A DNA stretch of 64,000 nucleotides from NCBI GenBank assembly GCA_015501605.1, contig JADNRZ010000047.1, forward strand, positions 1-64,000, read 5' to 3'. A program made the position numbers and the translations under genes. The notes under the pieces were generated by a model. That model made no database searches. It was given only the letters and a program-made list of their open reading frames with translations, and had not been told where the DNA came from. This DNA is from Panaeolus papilionaceus. Its lineage: Eukaryota; Basidiomycota; Agaricomycetes; Agaricales. Shown piece by piece: positions 47,676 to 58,414 of this stretch (the stretch's first letter is position 1; the number at the start of each line of letters is the position of its first letter).

Positions 47676-49084
47676 CTATTTGGGACGACGGATCTTGGAA
47701 AGATCAACCACATGTCCAAGTAGCCTTTTGATACCCACCTCCCTTGATGATTGATGATGAACGAAATTTTTTGAGGCGGCTTCCTCTGCTATCATAGTCT
47801 CTGGAACCAGGACCTGGGAGTCGGAGCCAGTTCCACCGCCAATATCTAGTTCCTCAGCCCACTGTCTGAAGATATCCTGCATTTGCGCATCGGATGGTAC
47901 GATGTTGGCTGCAATGGTCTTGCGCAGAGCCTGTGCGCCTTCCCGAAATTCGTCTGGTGGTTGTCCAAATTTCACCAACTGGGAAATGAATTTTGCCAAT
48001 GTCTCGTCATTTTCCTTCCAGTCTCGCTTCAGGATCGTTTTAAGTTCTGTGTTGGTTTGTGCGTCCGAATGAGCCAGGTCCAACTCGATCAGGATTTTCT
48101 TCTGAAGGGCGCCTTCAATGCGCTCATGCAAGTCACAATAGAGGTGTGTGGATGGTGGTGATGACATGTCGAATGGTACACCGTACCCAGAGTCACCTTC
48201 TATTACTTGAAGAGCAGATGTCCTGTTACCCATAAAACGCTTTAAGATGGTTGTCTGCGGCCCAAAAAATTCCTAGGCTAAGAGTAAGCGACACTTCAAA
48301 GAAAAAAACGAGATGTAGCATGAATTACCTTGAAAACCTGGTCTCTTAATTGTTCAAAGGTATTTTCCGCTCGATTGCGAGTCTGTTCACTGTGAAGGGT
48401 ATCCCACATTGTTGTTATGATATTGACTGAGAAGGTCTTCCCATGCAACGATTCTCGAAGCATTTTGATGGTTCTTCGCCGACTTCCTGGCAGACGAGTC
48501 ATTGTGAGGGGAGCGAGAAATAGTATTCTCCAATATACTGCAGAACTAGGAGGAAGTTAATTGGCTAGTCTTACCGACAAAGCATGATAACCAAGGAAAA
48601 CACTTACGAATTCCCTTCTAGCCAACCTCGCAGCATCTCCATGACTTCGATTTCGGATATCCTATTGTCCGAAAATCCTGGGGTGTCAACGAGATAAATT
48701 TCATATGCAGAGAAGAATCCCCATTTAACATTGACAAGCTTGTAAGCAGTTATATGCTGAGTAAATCCAGCAAGTTGGTTGCTCGAAATAGCAAGGTTCT
48801 GCGAGGGTCCTGCAAGTGCCTCAACGAACTAGAACAGGCGAAAATGAATTGGGTTTAAGATAACAAGTTTGATGCAAAGATTGTACACGGGTCCTCACTT
48901 ACTGTACTCTTCCCAGCACCAGTAGGCCCCATAATGCTAAATAGATTCATTTATTGGACGAGTCTTAGAACCACGACCAACACCAGACATACATATATAC
49001 GACGGCATTGAGGGGTATCCTGGTTACACGTTCGACTGAAATATCACCCTCAACTTTGACATTTTTGAGTTTAAGATCCTCCAT
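47676..49084 (-). CDS. AIG1/MMR_HSR1-like P-loop GTPase, type A (gene A3)
   Basis: Predicted GTPase of 386 aa. Minus-strand exons: 49084-48993, 48936-48903, 48828-48608, 48545-48329, 48272-47676; phases 2/0/2/0. Walker A is IMGPTGAGKST; G3 is LVDTPGFSDNRISE. Exon 4 has TRLPGSRRRT and ITTMWD. The C-terminal domain has LHERIEGALQKK and DWKENDETLAKF. The last codons differ from the family: where relatives read PxW-L-K, A3 reads Pro-Lys then TAG, so the Trp codon became a stop and about six conserved C-terminal residues are lost. The sequence after the stop still reads like the lost tail. Whether this tail matters is unknown; the rest is open. Confidence 0.83.
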
Positions 49085-49308
49085 GGCACAACGATTGATC
49101 ACGAGGTGAAAGCTAGAGTTTGTAGGGAGTAGTATGCTGGCCTGGCAGATGGTGGGGGTTGGGGTGCAAAGTGTCTCCAGCAGAGCTTCAGTTGGATGCG
49201 TGTGGTTCATTTGCGTCATCTGATCATCAAAAAGTTCGTTGTCCTGCCAAAATTATTATTAATAGAATTGCACATACAGCCCCGGCGTTTGAAACAAACA
49301 CCACCGAT

Positions 49309-49385
49309 ATCATTCCTGGGTATGCCGAAAGACAATGTTCCGACGTGGCGTGAGGTTGATCGGTAGTGGTTGTATTTGAGGGAAA
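49309..49385 (+). pseudogene. Relic of secreted-protein exon 3
   Basis: It aligns with 34740-34815: ccgaaagac, gttccgacgtgg, gaggttgatcgg and gttgtatttgag are shared with the exon encoding FPKDEVPPWFEVDRSLLYLK. A stop replaces a Ser codon, and upstream exons are missing. Confidence 0.65.
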
Positions 49386-49822
49386 TGGTGTGACGAGAAG
49401 CTCTCCTTCTTGGTTCCGTGCCCCCCTAACCTCGCCTTTTTCTTATCTTGTCCCTTCTGCGCCCGCCTTTTATTCACCGCAGGCTCTCATTGCATCATTA
49501 TCACCTCCCTCACTGAAAATTGCGTCCTTCACTCTTCTCCACATACCCATGTCGCTGCTCGCTTGCTCTCCTCTGACGCCCTCATTTTTGTCACCATTCC
49601 CATCTTGATGTAATACTGGGTGTATCAGTCTCCGAGTTCTCGCGTTCTAGATATCCCAAAAGCTAGTAGGCCACTCCTTTCGCGTCAGACAGTCTTCATT
49701 CATGCACTTCTCCTGCATTCGCTTCCAAGCTCGTTTCCATTCCATCGCCCATTCCACTTAATGTATATCCGTAATATTTGTGTTTCTCTCGCCCCGCAGG
49801 CTTATGCCACCGCTCTCTTCTC
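49386..49822. other. Pyrimidine-rich spacer before duplication D2
   Basis: Low-complexity frames only; no gene. Confidence 0.5.
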
Positions 49823-52019
49823 GAGTCCCACACATCCTCGAAGCAATCCCCCACGAAAACAGGGGGTCACCGTCTGAATCTTCTTCAATAACAACATGGG
49901 TTCAGGCTCCGAAGTTATCTCTAGCCTCGAAAGCGCAGAAAAAGTGTGACTTTGTTTCCCTACAGTCAGGCTCAATGACGAAGAGAGAAGGGACACTAGG
50001 GCGAGTAAATTTTGAGGGGCATAGTGGCGTCTGGGAGAATTGTCCATGGGTTGCATCTTCATATACATAACGTCGTCGGACTGAGTGCGCATGCCGTGTT
50101 CACGAATCGGTCATTCCATTAATGTGATCTCAAGGGAAATGTGAGGACGTCCAATGTGATGGGGTATTGAATAGGACATGCTCGTTCAAGTATCTATGTA
50201 CATCAGTGCCTTGAAGAGCGACCCCGTATCTCGGCTTGCTGAATATCCGAAGGGAACATTAAATCAAAACAGTAATGAGGTTTCCGTTTGAGCGTCCAGC
50301 GAGTCGAGATTCAGTCGGACGAGATCACGCATAAGTTTGCAACGAGAACATAACATTGAACAAACTAAATTTAATTAACAGACCAAATCCGTCCTTCGTA
50401 ACTTGGAGAAAATGATAGCGAACAAAAATCAAGGTATTTATATTTTAAAAACAAGTGTACATGGACGCAAAACGAATGTAGAGAGAGCAGTGGTGATGAG
50501 CCAACACTAAATAGACGGATGAAAGACAAGAAGAAACGACAAGGCGAAGTACGGGGGGTAATTGCTCCCACATCACACGTCATGTCAAAAAAAATACTCA
50601 CCAGGACGACAGTGCCGAGTTCTTCAATGTCGACGACTGGACGCAGACCCATCCTCCAATCGTAGCACATGTCCACACTCGTGTTCGTCACCATGCCATG
50701 CACCATTACCATCCTGCTGCCCCCTTCACCCTCCACCTTGTTTGCAACCTCCCAATTCTCTTCAGCACTTCCCTTCCCCTTCCACGATCTCCGTACTCCC
50801 TCCACATCACTCACCGACAATCTCCCTCGATTTCCTTCTTCCTACTCTTCAGTCTTGTCCTCAAGTCGCAGCAACCCAGTCCACCTACTAGCCTAGGGAT
50901 CAGGACACTGTCGAGATACGATGGAATGGTGGGAGTCGGGTGAGAGTCACGCAGCACACCCTGTACACAGACCAGAAGGTGACAGCGAGAGTAACAGTCC
51001 ATGGCGCAATAGAGCGAGGGTAGTTTCATATGAAGCATGAGATTTAAACCCGTAGATCGAGAACACAACATTCCGCGGTGGGCTGTTGAGATGGGTATAT
51101 GCGCGCAGAGGGAGGAGTAGGTTGATCCATGAATACGTGAGGGCTATGTGCGAGTGTTGCTCAGGGCGGTAATTGAAGACAAGCGATGAGAAAGTTCAGG
51201 ACGCAGGAGCAAAACCAAGCAGAGGTACGCAACATAGGAGGATTGGATAGAATCGGAATGAAGAAAAGTTAAGACGACAGGGGGATAGGTGAATCTGACA
51301 TGTGTGATGCATTGGGAGGACAAGCGCAGGGATAGAAAACGAACTTGGTCCGGGATGCGAGAGGAGCGTGAATGTTGACGCATAGGAACAGGGACGAGTT
51401 GAAGCACAGGCTGCGTTAGTGGGTATCAAACTTAGGGGGTGTGAGAGTGATGAACGTTGGTTAAGTGGATGAACACGATGCCTTGGCGACCGATACAGGA
51501 AGAACCGCAGGTAGATTTTGTAAGGGAATCAGGGAGCGTAGCATGAGAAACGGGGTGACGAGGCAGCAGAGAAGCAAATGACGCGGGGTTAAATGAGGCG
51601 GAGTGAGAAGAGCGAGATGAGAGGCATGACAGCAAGGGAGCGCAGGAAGGAATGAAGGAAGCAAGCTGAGACTAGGGAGAAACGTCCGCAAGTAAGAGAA
51701 CTCTCGCCGAATTCGGGAACAATGAACAAGGGTAGTCTGCGACGCAGGTGATAGCGGTAGGCGTGCGTGCATCTACAGGGTAACGGTGGGGATGCACCAG
51801 CAAAGCAGTGTTGAGAGGTTTAGTGTGAATGAAGGAACGAAGACGGCAGAGAAACGAGTCGGTATGTCCACACCCAGAGATAGAACACGTCGAGTTCATC
51901 CATTGAGAACTGGCGCGAAAATGCATTCGTGCCATGAGAGACAATGAGACTGAGTTCAGAGTCAATCGATCATGCATCATGGTTCATAATGAGTGTCGTG
52001 AGCAATGGCGTAGATTCTC

Positions 52020-52170
52020 GCAACTGCCGACAAGGTCGACATTGAGGATGATGAAGAAAGGAAACTTTTCAACCTGCCCACCTGTTTGTTTGTTTGTTTG
52101 TTTGTTTGTTTGTGGCTCTAACGGCAAACCCCAGGTCTCGGTTCGTTGTGTATGACGTCAACGCCCTCAG
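52020..52170 (+). repeat. R1 repeat core with expanded TTTG run
   Basis: At least six TTTG units lie at 52083-52111, against about two to three plus a TGTG change at 16228-16245 in the duplicate. This slippage happened after the duplication. Confidence 0.65.
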
Positions 52171-53231
52171 TACACGCCTCTTTGCCTCACTCCTAGATAA
52201 TGGTCATTTCGATCTACGGAGTCTTGTAACCGCTCAATTGACTGCTCATGACCCTGCATCCATTTAAATCGATAAGTGAATCGTCATAATTTCGCTTTTT
52301 GATCATCTCATCACCATGAATTACTCACTAAACATCAGAAGAGGGTCATGCTCCCCATCACCGTTATCTTTCGAGTTCGGGGGAGCGTGGCCCAGCGTAA
52401 CACGAGGCCCCGGAAGTAACCCCGTGTATATTGCCGGAGTCAGATTCACCAATTGTTGTCTAGAAAGCCGGTATGTCTATGATACAGTGCGCTCCCATAC
52501 CTGTTTTCTCCCGCACTTGACCTGTTATTAGGGTCTTCTAACTTCGACGCATTTGGACGGATGTACTGACTTCATATATTTTCAATATACATAGTACCCA
52601 CATGCCCTTCTTCTTGAAAGCCGAAAATAACAGAATCGACTATATAGTGATCTACTTCGCTCACAGTCAGGGCTTGAGGGAAGGTATTCCTGCCAAGCTC
52701 GAGAAACGCGATGGGATATATGTCTGAAACGGGAAATGGTTGGCTGCGAGTCCACCAGGACATGATAACGTTCGATGTGCTTAAATAACGACAACACCAA
52801 TGAGGAGCGTGATCATGATGGCTCCCTCATGCCTGTCACATGACAGCATACTCAAACTGAGGTAACGTCTTCTAGGTTGTTCTAGGACAACAGCTACCAT
52901 CCTCGCTCCCTATATTACCCACAGACTCATCGAGAGACTACTCGCTTACCATGTGCTCGTCTTAAATGGATGACGATGTGCGCAAACACCAAAGGCAGTT
53001 TTCGGCACTTTCGCATCCCGAAACTATGATTCTGTCATGCTATTCTTGCTCGGATCCTGTATATCCTGAGTTGGGTAGTTTCCCGGCCCTGCATCCATGC
53101 GTGCTGCACTGCAGCTGCGATCACCTTAAGGCCTCGTGTTGTTCAGTTTGAACTTCCGAGGCCGAGAACTCGTTCATGATTAGGTGATGCGCAGTGGGCT
53201 GCCTCATGGACCACACACACTCGACTGGTAC

Positions 53232-54193
53232 TCTGCTAGAGACACTTTCCACTGCGACGCTCACCATCTTGCCTGCATACCTCTTCCCACAAACTCCAGC
53301 CGCTACTTAGTCGTCAACAATCGTGTCATGGAGAATCTTGAACTCAGATGGGTGAACGTTACCGGCGATATATCCGTCAAACCTGTAACCACAATACCCC
53401 GCGGCGCAGCTGTATATATGTATGTGTGATGTTGATCATGGTCTTTTTGTTTTCCTAATGAACGAAACTATTTAGCATCATGGGGCCGACTGGTGCCGGG
53501 AAGAGTACAGTAAGTAAAACACTGTGTACCACGTTAGCATCCAATTCACCTTAGACTGAATATGTCTTTGCCTCTTCGAGTTTATTGAGGCGCTTGCAGG
53601 AGGCTCACAGAACCTCGCTATTTCGAGCAAAAAGCTCGCTGGGTTTACTCAGCATGTTACTGCTTACAAGCTTGTCAATGTTGTGGAGCGCAGTGGCAGG
53701 GTAATTTACCTGGTTGATACACCAGGATTTTCCGACAGTAAGATATCGGAGATCGAGGTCATGGAAATGCTCAGAGATTGGCTGAAAGAGAATTGGTGAG
53801 CTGTTTGCCAACAAGGAACTCAAAGCCATCCTGGAGCAGGATCAGAAGGAAAACGACGAGACGTTGGCAAAATTCATTTCCCAATTGGTCAAATTTGGAC
53901 AACCACCGCCTGAATTTCGGGAAGGCGCACAAGCTCTACGCAAGACCATTGTGGCCAACATCATCCCAGCCAACCATCGAATGCACAATAATTTCCAACA
54001 GTGGGCTGAGGACCCAGAGATTCACAGTGGGCTTGTCTCTGGCCCCAAGCTCACAAAGACTATCCTTGCCATGCTTGCCAAGCAACACAGTTCGCATCAA
54101 CCTTCATGGAATCTCGAATTCAATGCACCATTCCGTCGACTACTCAAATCCACCAAGATCCATCGCCCCAATTGGCTCAAGCGCGAGGAGTGA
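53232..54193 (+). pseudogene. Deleted type A GTPase (A4)
   Basis: Partner of A1 in D2. Exon 1, exon 2 (53476-53509, IMGPTGAGKST) and exon 3 (53581 to about 53797, LVDTPGFSDSKISE) are intact. A deletion of about 550 bp then joins the start of intron 3 to the middle of exon 5 near 53807. Exon 4 (TRLPGS, TTMWD) and the first part of the helical domain are gone. The 3' remnant (53864-54193) still reads FISQLVKFGQPPPEF and NWLKREE. Reading through the junction meets a stop (Asn-Trp-stop at 53799). A truncated P-loop protein could be made, but a working GTPase is unlikely. The upstream frame from 53184 is open as in A1. Confidence 0.85.
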
Positions 54194-56639
54194 AATAACA
54201 AGTAGGTTCGATTTGCATCTTACATCTGTGAAGTTCTCTTTGCTTACATGTGTAGCTGTATCCCAGTGGACACATTCTCGGATTTCAAGTCCCTTGCACC
54301 GTTCTATATGTATTTCATTTGTTTTCTCTCTCTGCTCGATCTGCGTCTCTATGTCTCAACGTTGTTCGTTCGAATCGCTTGATTATATCTGTATCGCACT
54401 GGTTTGCGAGGTTTCAACTGTTCCAAGATCACTGTGTCCCATATTTAGGCCATTACTTGCATGTTCGTACATACATACATACATATCTTGTATCATCATC
54501 GGACTGAGTACGCATTTTATCTTCACGAATATGTTATTTCATTAGTATTATTACAGGAGGGAAGTGAGGATATCCAAGGTAAGGTGGTATTAAACAGGAC
54601 ATCCTTGTGCGTGTATCTATCAGTATCGGTAACTCGAAGGATCGGTCCCGTATCTTGGCTTGCTGGACATCCAAAAGGAGTTTCAAAGTCAAACCGGTAA
54701 TAAGGATTACTTTTGACCATTCGCCGAGTCGGAATTCAATCAGATATCATCATTATGAATCATGTCAATGAAGAGGCCACGCACGAACTCGCGACAAGAA
54801 TATAAAATTAAACAAACTAAATTTATGTAACAGATAATCAACGCCAACACACACCCTTTCTTGAGGACACCACCACCACTCCTCCACGACCACCATCCCA
54901 ACACCACCTCCACCTAGGACGTCTCATCTTCACTCCCTTTACCCAATCCCCGTCCGCCCCCGAAATTCACGCACAATCCCGCTTCTACTGCTCTACATCG
55001 TCCCCATCCTCGACACGCCATCACAAACAATACATATCACACAGCCCACGATGCCACTCACCACGAAAGCACATCAAAAGAGTACCTGTCTTGGATCACG
55101 ACTGTGGGTGGTGGATGAGAGGTTGAAATCGAAGATCAACAGAGGTAGATAGGCCGATGAAATGACCTAGAACGCCCGTTCGCTGGAACGACATGGCGAA
55201 GCCGACAGTGGAGACCGATGGAGGGCAATATAGAGGCGCGTCAATGGAGTCATTGAGATGGGTATATGCGCGCAGAAAGGGTAAAAGCGGGTCAGTGACA
55301 TGTGGGGGCTATGCATTTCAAGACATCGCTGAACGTCGAAGTTTACCGCAAGATTGGAGGTAGGATCCCAAAGGAAGGAGAGGAAGATTAACCTACGTGC
55401 TCGAAAATGGTGGGTCGAAAGGAACGGCTTTGTGACAGGAGAGGAAGTGACGAAAGAGAGAGAATAGGAGATGAATGAGAATGCAGGAGCAGCGCTAACG
55501 TGAACAACCTGGCTTAGAAGAGAAATCGTAAAGCGGTGAAGTGACGAAGGGCTGAAAGCAAGAACTTGGAGGAAGGTGAGATTGATAACAACGGCGGACA
55601 GACAGGATGAATGTGAAACGAACAGAGATGTCGGTACGAGAACATGAGCCAGGAGCCGATGAAAGGACGCGAGGTCGAACGAGACATCATAATCGCACAA
55701 TGAGAGAACGCAGTACGGTGAAAATATCTAAGCAGAGAACGGACGACATGAAATGTAGACCTTGTAATTGAGAGCGGGTTGTAGATGGCGATAAAACAGG
55801 TCGGAGCAACACACGAGCGAGCGAAGATAGTTAGAGGCGGAAGCAGGAAAAGTAACCTGAGAACGCACGATTCAAGGGATCGAAGAGATGGATACCGATT
55901 AGGCGAGCACTGAAAAAAATAGAAGACACCAAGGAGACAAATAAAGGAAGATTGACATGAGCCGTGGTGCGAGGAGAGTTAAGGGGAGGAAGGAAGAAAT
56001 CCCAAGGGAGTGTGGTTGAAAAGCGGAGAGGAGCGTGCGGAGATAGAAAAAAAGGACAGATGTGCGAAGGTGGGGCTAGAATAGCACTGAGATGAGGACC
56101 GCTGAACAAGAAGAGGATCCACAGAAAGGGCATACACCTGCGGCGCGCCAGATATACGTACAGGATGAAAGAGCTTGATAAACAAAGAAGCGCAGGGCAA
56201 TATCAGACTAAGATGAGAATGGTGACTGAAGTGGGGCAATTAGAGTAAGTAGCATGAGGACGTGGTACGAGAAGGCGATGAGACGAGAGGGATGCAACAT
56301 TGAGCAAGACAGAAGGGCAATGAAGCAGTGAGAGTCTGTCGACAACCAGGGGAACGAGGGGGAGAGAAAACAGGAAGAGCCGACGGAGACATTTCTCTGG
56401 GCTGTCGGGGGAGCGCGTCAGCAATGCCCGATTGAGAGGTGTAGGGAAAAAGAATAAATGAACACAAGGGAGCCGATATCAGTACGTCTGCACTCACAAA
56501 TAGAACCAGTCGAGTTGGATCAGCGGGATGTAAAAATGCTCATACGGTGATGAAGATTCATGACAGCGCGTGTTCGTGGTGTGAGAGATAACGAGACTGG
56601 ATTCAGAGAGATCATAGTTCATAGCAAAGGTAGTGAGCA

Positions 56640-56790
56640 AAGGACAACTGCCAACGAGCTCAACGTTGATGGTGATGAAGGAAGGTCCGGCTCATCAAGT
56701 CAACAAAGCCGGTTTGTTTGTTTGGTGCACGTCGGTAAAACCCGCACCGGTTCGCGATCAGTGCGCACCCTCAATGTCGACATTCTCACT
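56640..56790 (+). repeat. R1 repeat core (D2 copy 2)
   Basis: It reads ctcaacgttgatggtgatg, then ggtttgtttgtttggtgcac; partner of 20780-20900. Confidence 0.6.
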
Positions 56791-57044
56791 CTGCCAACGC
56801 ATCACTCCTGAAAGAGAAAAACCTTTTATTTCAAACTACTTGTCCAGTGTGAGGCGTCACCAAAACCCTTACCGATCTTTGCTTCATCCTTAATTCATAA
56901 AACAGCAGGTATTGTCATTCACCTTCCTCCAAATCGACAAGGCATGCCCTCATAATTACTTTAAATGAGCAAACCATGGCATAGAGCGGACTCATGCTCA
57001 CCCTCACCCCCACCCTCATCAGACACCATGAAATGATAACCTCT

Positions 57045-57345
57045 AACATCGCACCGAAGCAAGTACGTACCCTCCACCTTCAACCGACCCCGAGCTCACA
57101 TTAACATCTCATCGTTCTCAATTATGTATGTGCAGAACCCAAATACCACTACATGCGCAAACAGACGCACAACCCGACCCTCCACATTAGAATTCAAACT
57201 CACATCCATCCCCAGCGGAATGTCATGGGGTTGGACCCTCATAAGTGGGTACCCAAGACGCATAGATGGAATCTCGGAGGTTGTTTTATGGATGAGCGAT
57301 TCTCGGGGCTCGGGGTCGATCTAGGGTATTCGGATACCATTATCC
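57045..57345 (+). repeat. Module M, copy 3
   Basis: Frame 57124-57324 (NPNTTTCANRR, GWTLISGYPRRIDG) ends in a stop at the same place as copy 2. Confidence 0.5.
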
Positions 57346-57390
57346 CAACCCTCCTCTGCCCGAGCCCGGTCCCCCAACGCCTCGAAGCAA

Positions 57391-57396
57391 CCCCCC
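57391..57396 (+). other. Empty insertion site of the 3034-bp element
   Basis: A single cccccc between gaagcaa and ataataaaa. In copy 1 the same flanks are separated by the element with cccccc on each side. Confidence 0.85.
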
Positions 57397-58414
57397 ATAA
57401 TAAAAAAAAGGAGTGGCACCATCTTCTTCACCGTAACTAACCACATGGGTTCACTGGGGCGCCGAAGTTATTGCCAGGCTCTAAAAGGCAGGAAAGATGG
57501 CCTACTTTATCTGCACCATGCTCAGGGTCAATGACGAGGAAAGGAGGGACGCAAGGGCGGATTTTAAGTGGCATAGCGGCGTCTGGGGGCGTTGAGTGTT
57601 GAACGTTAGGTTGGTTGGGGTGACATATGGTATATAATTGGTTCTAATATAATTCCTAGTCGCAGTTGATTATCATCTGCCAGCAAAATAATATCAATCT
57701 CAATATGGAGGTAACGCAACAGCCTTACACAGCTAACGGTAGCTTCATGTTAGACTTGGGACTTCGAAAGCGTAGTTTCATTTTAAATTGGGTCTTCTCA
57801 CGTGCGATGAGATGAAGTGAAGCGACATGGGCTACCCCACGCCTACCCCAATACAGGATACTCAATCTGAGGTAACGGCTACTGGGTTTTTCTACAATGC
57901 ATACTCGCCCCTGGAGTACCACAGGCTGACGGAGAGACCGCTTGCCTACCATGTCCTAAATAGATATCGATATGCGCAAACACCAAAGCTGATTTTCACG
58001 ATGCCGGCATGTAGCGTGGTTTCTCCTCTGAGAGGGTGCCTGTGGCTTGAAACAATAATTTGAATTAATTGGTCAGCACTAAGTGAAATTCGTAAAGTGC
58101 ATGAAAGAAACCTCCATGGAAAGCAACCAGGCAGCAGCGCCTTCGCTTCCTGAACCCGCGATCCATTTACGCTCTTCCTGCCGCCTGCCGCAGTCCCCCG
58201 CATTCTGAGTTTAGTAATTTCCCTGCGCACATGCCTGCACTGCACTGCGATCACCTCACGGCGTCGTGTTGTTCAGTTTGAACAATGAACATCAGACACA
58301 GTAGGCTGAGCGTATGTTGATTACAGTTGATCCTTTGGCCAGATGTAAGGGATAAACTATGATCACAATACACTCAGCGTGTGATCAATGATCTGAGAAG
58401 CCGTTGCCCGCCGT

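Larger units (their letters stand above)
49823..58305 (+). repeat. Segmental duplication D2, copy 2 (matches 13908-25629)
   Basis: It differs from copy 1 by the deletion in the type A GTPase (near 53807), an extra 480 bp at 52640-53115, loss of small pieces, and absence of the 3034-bp element. Confidence 0.9.
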
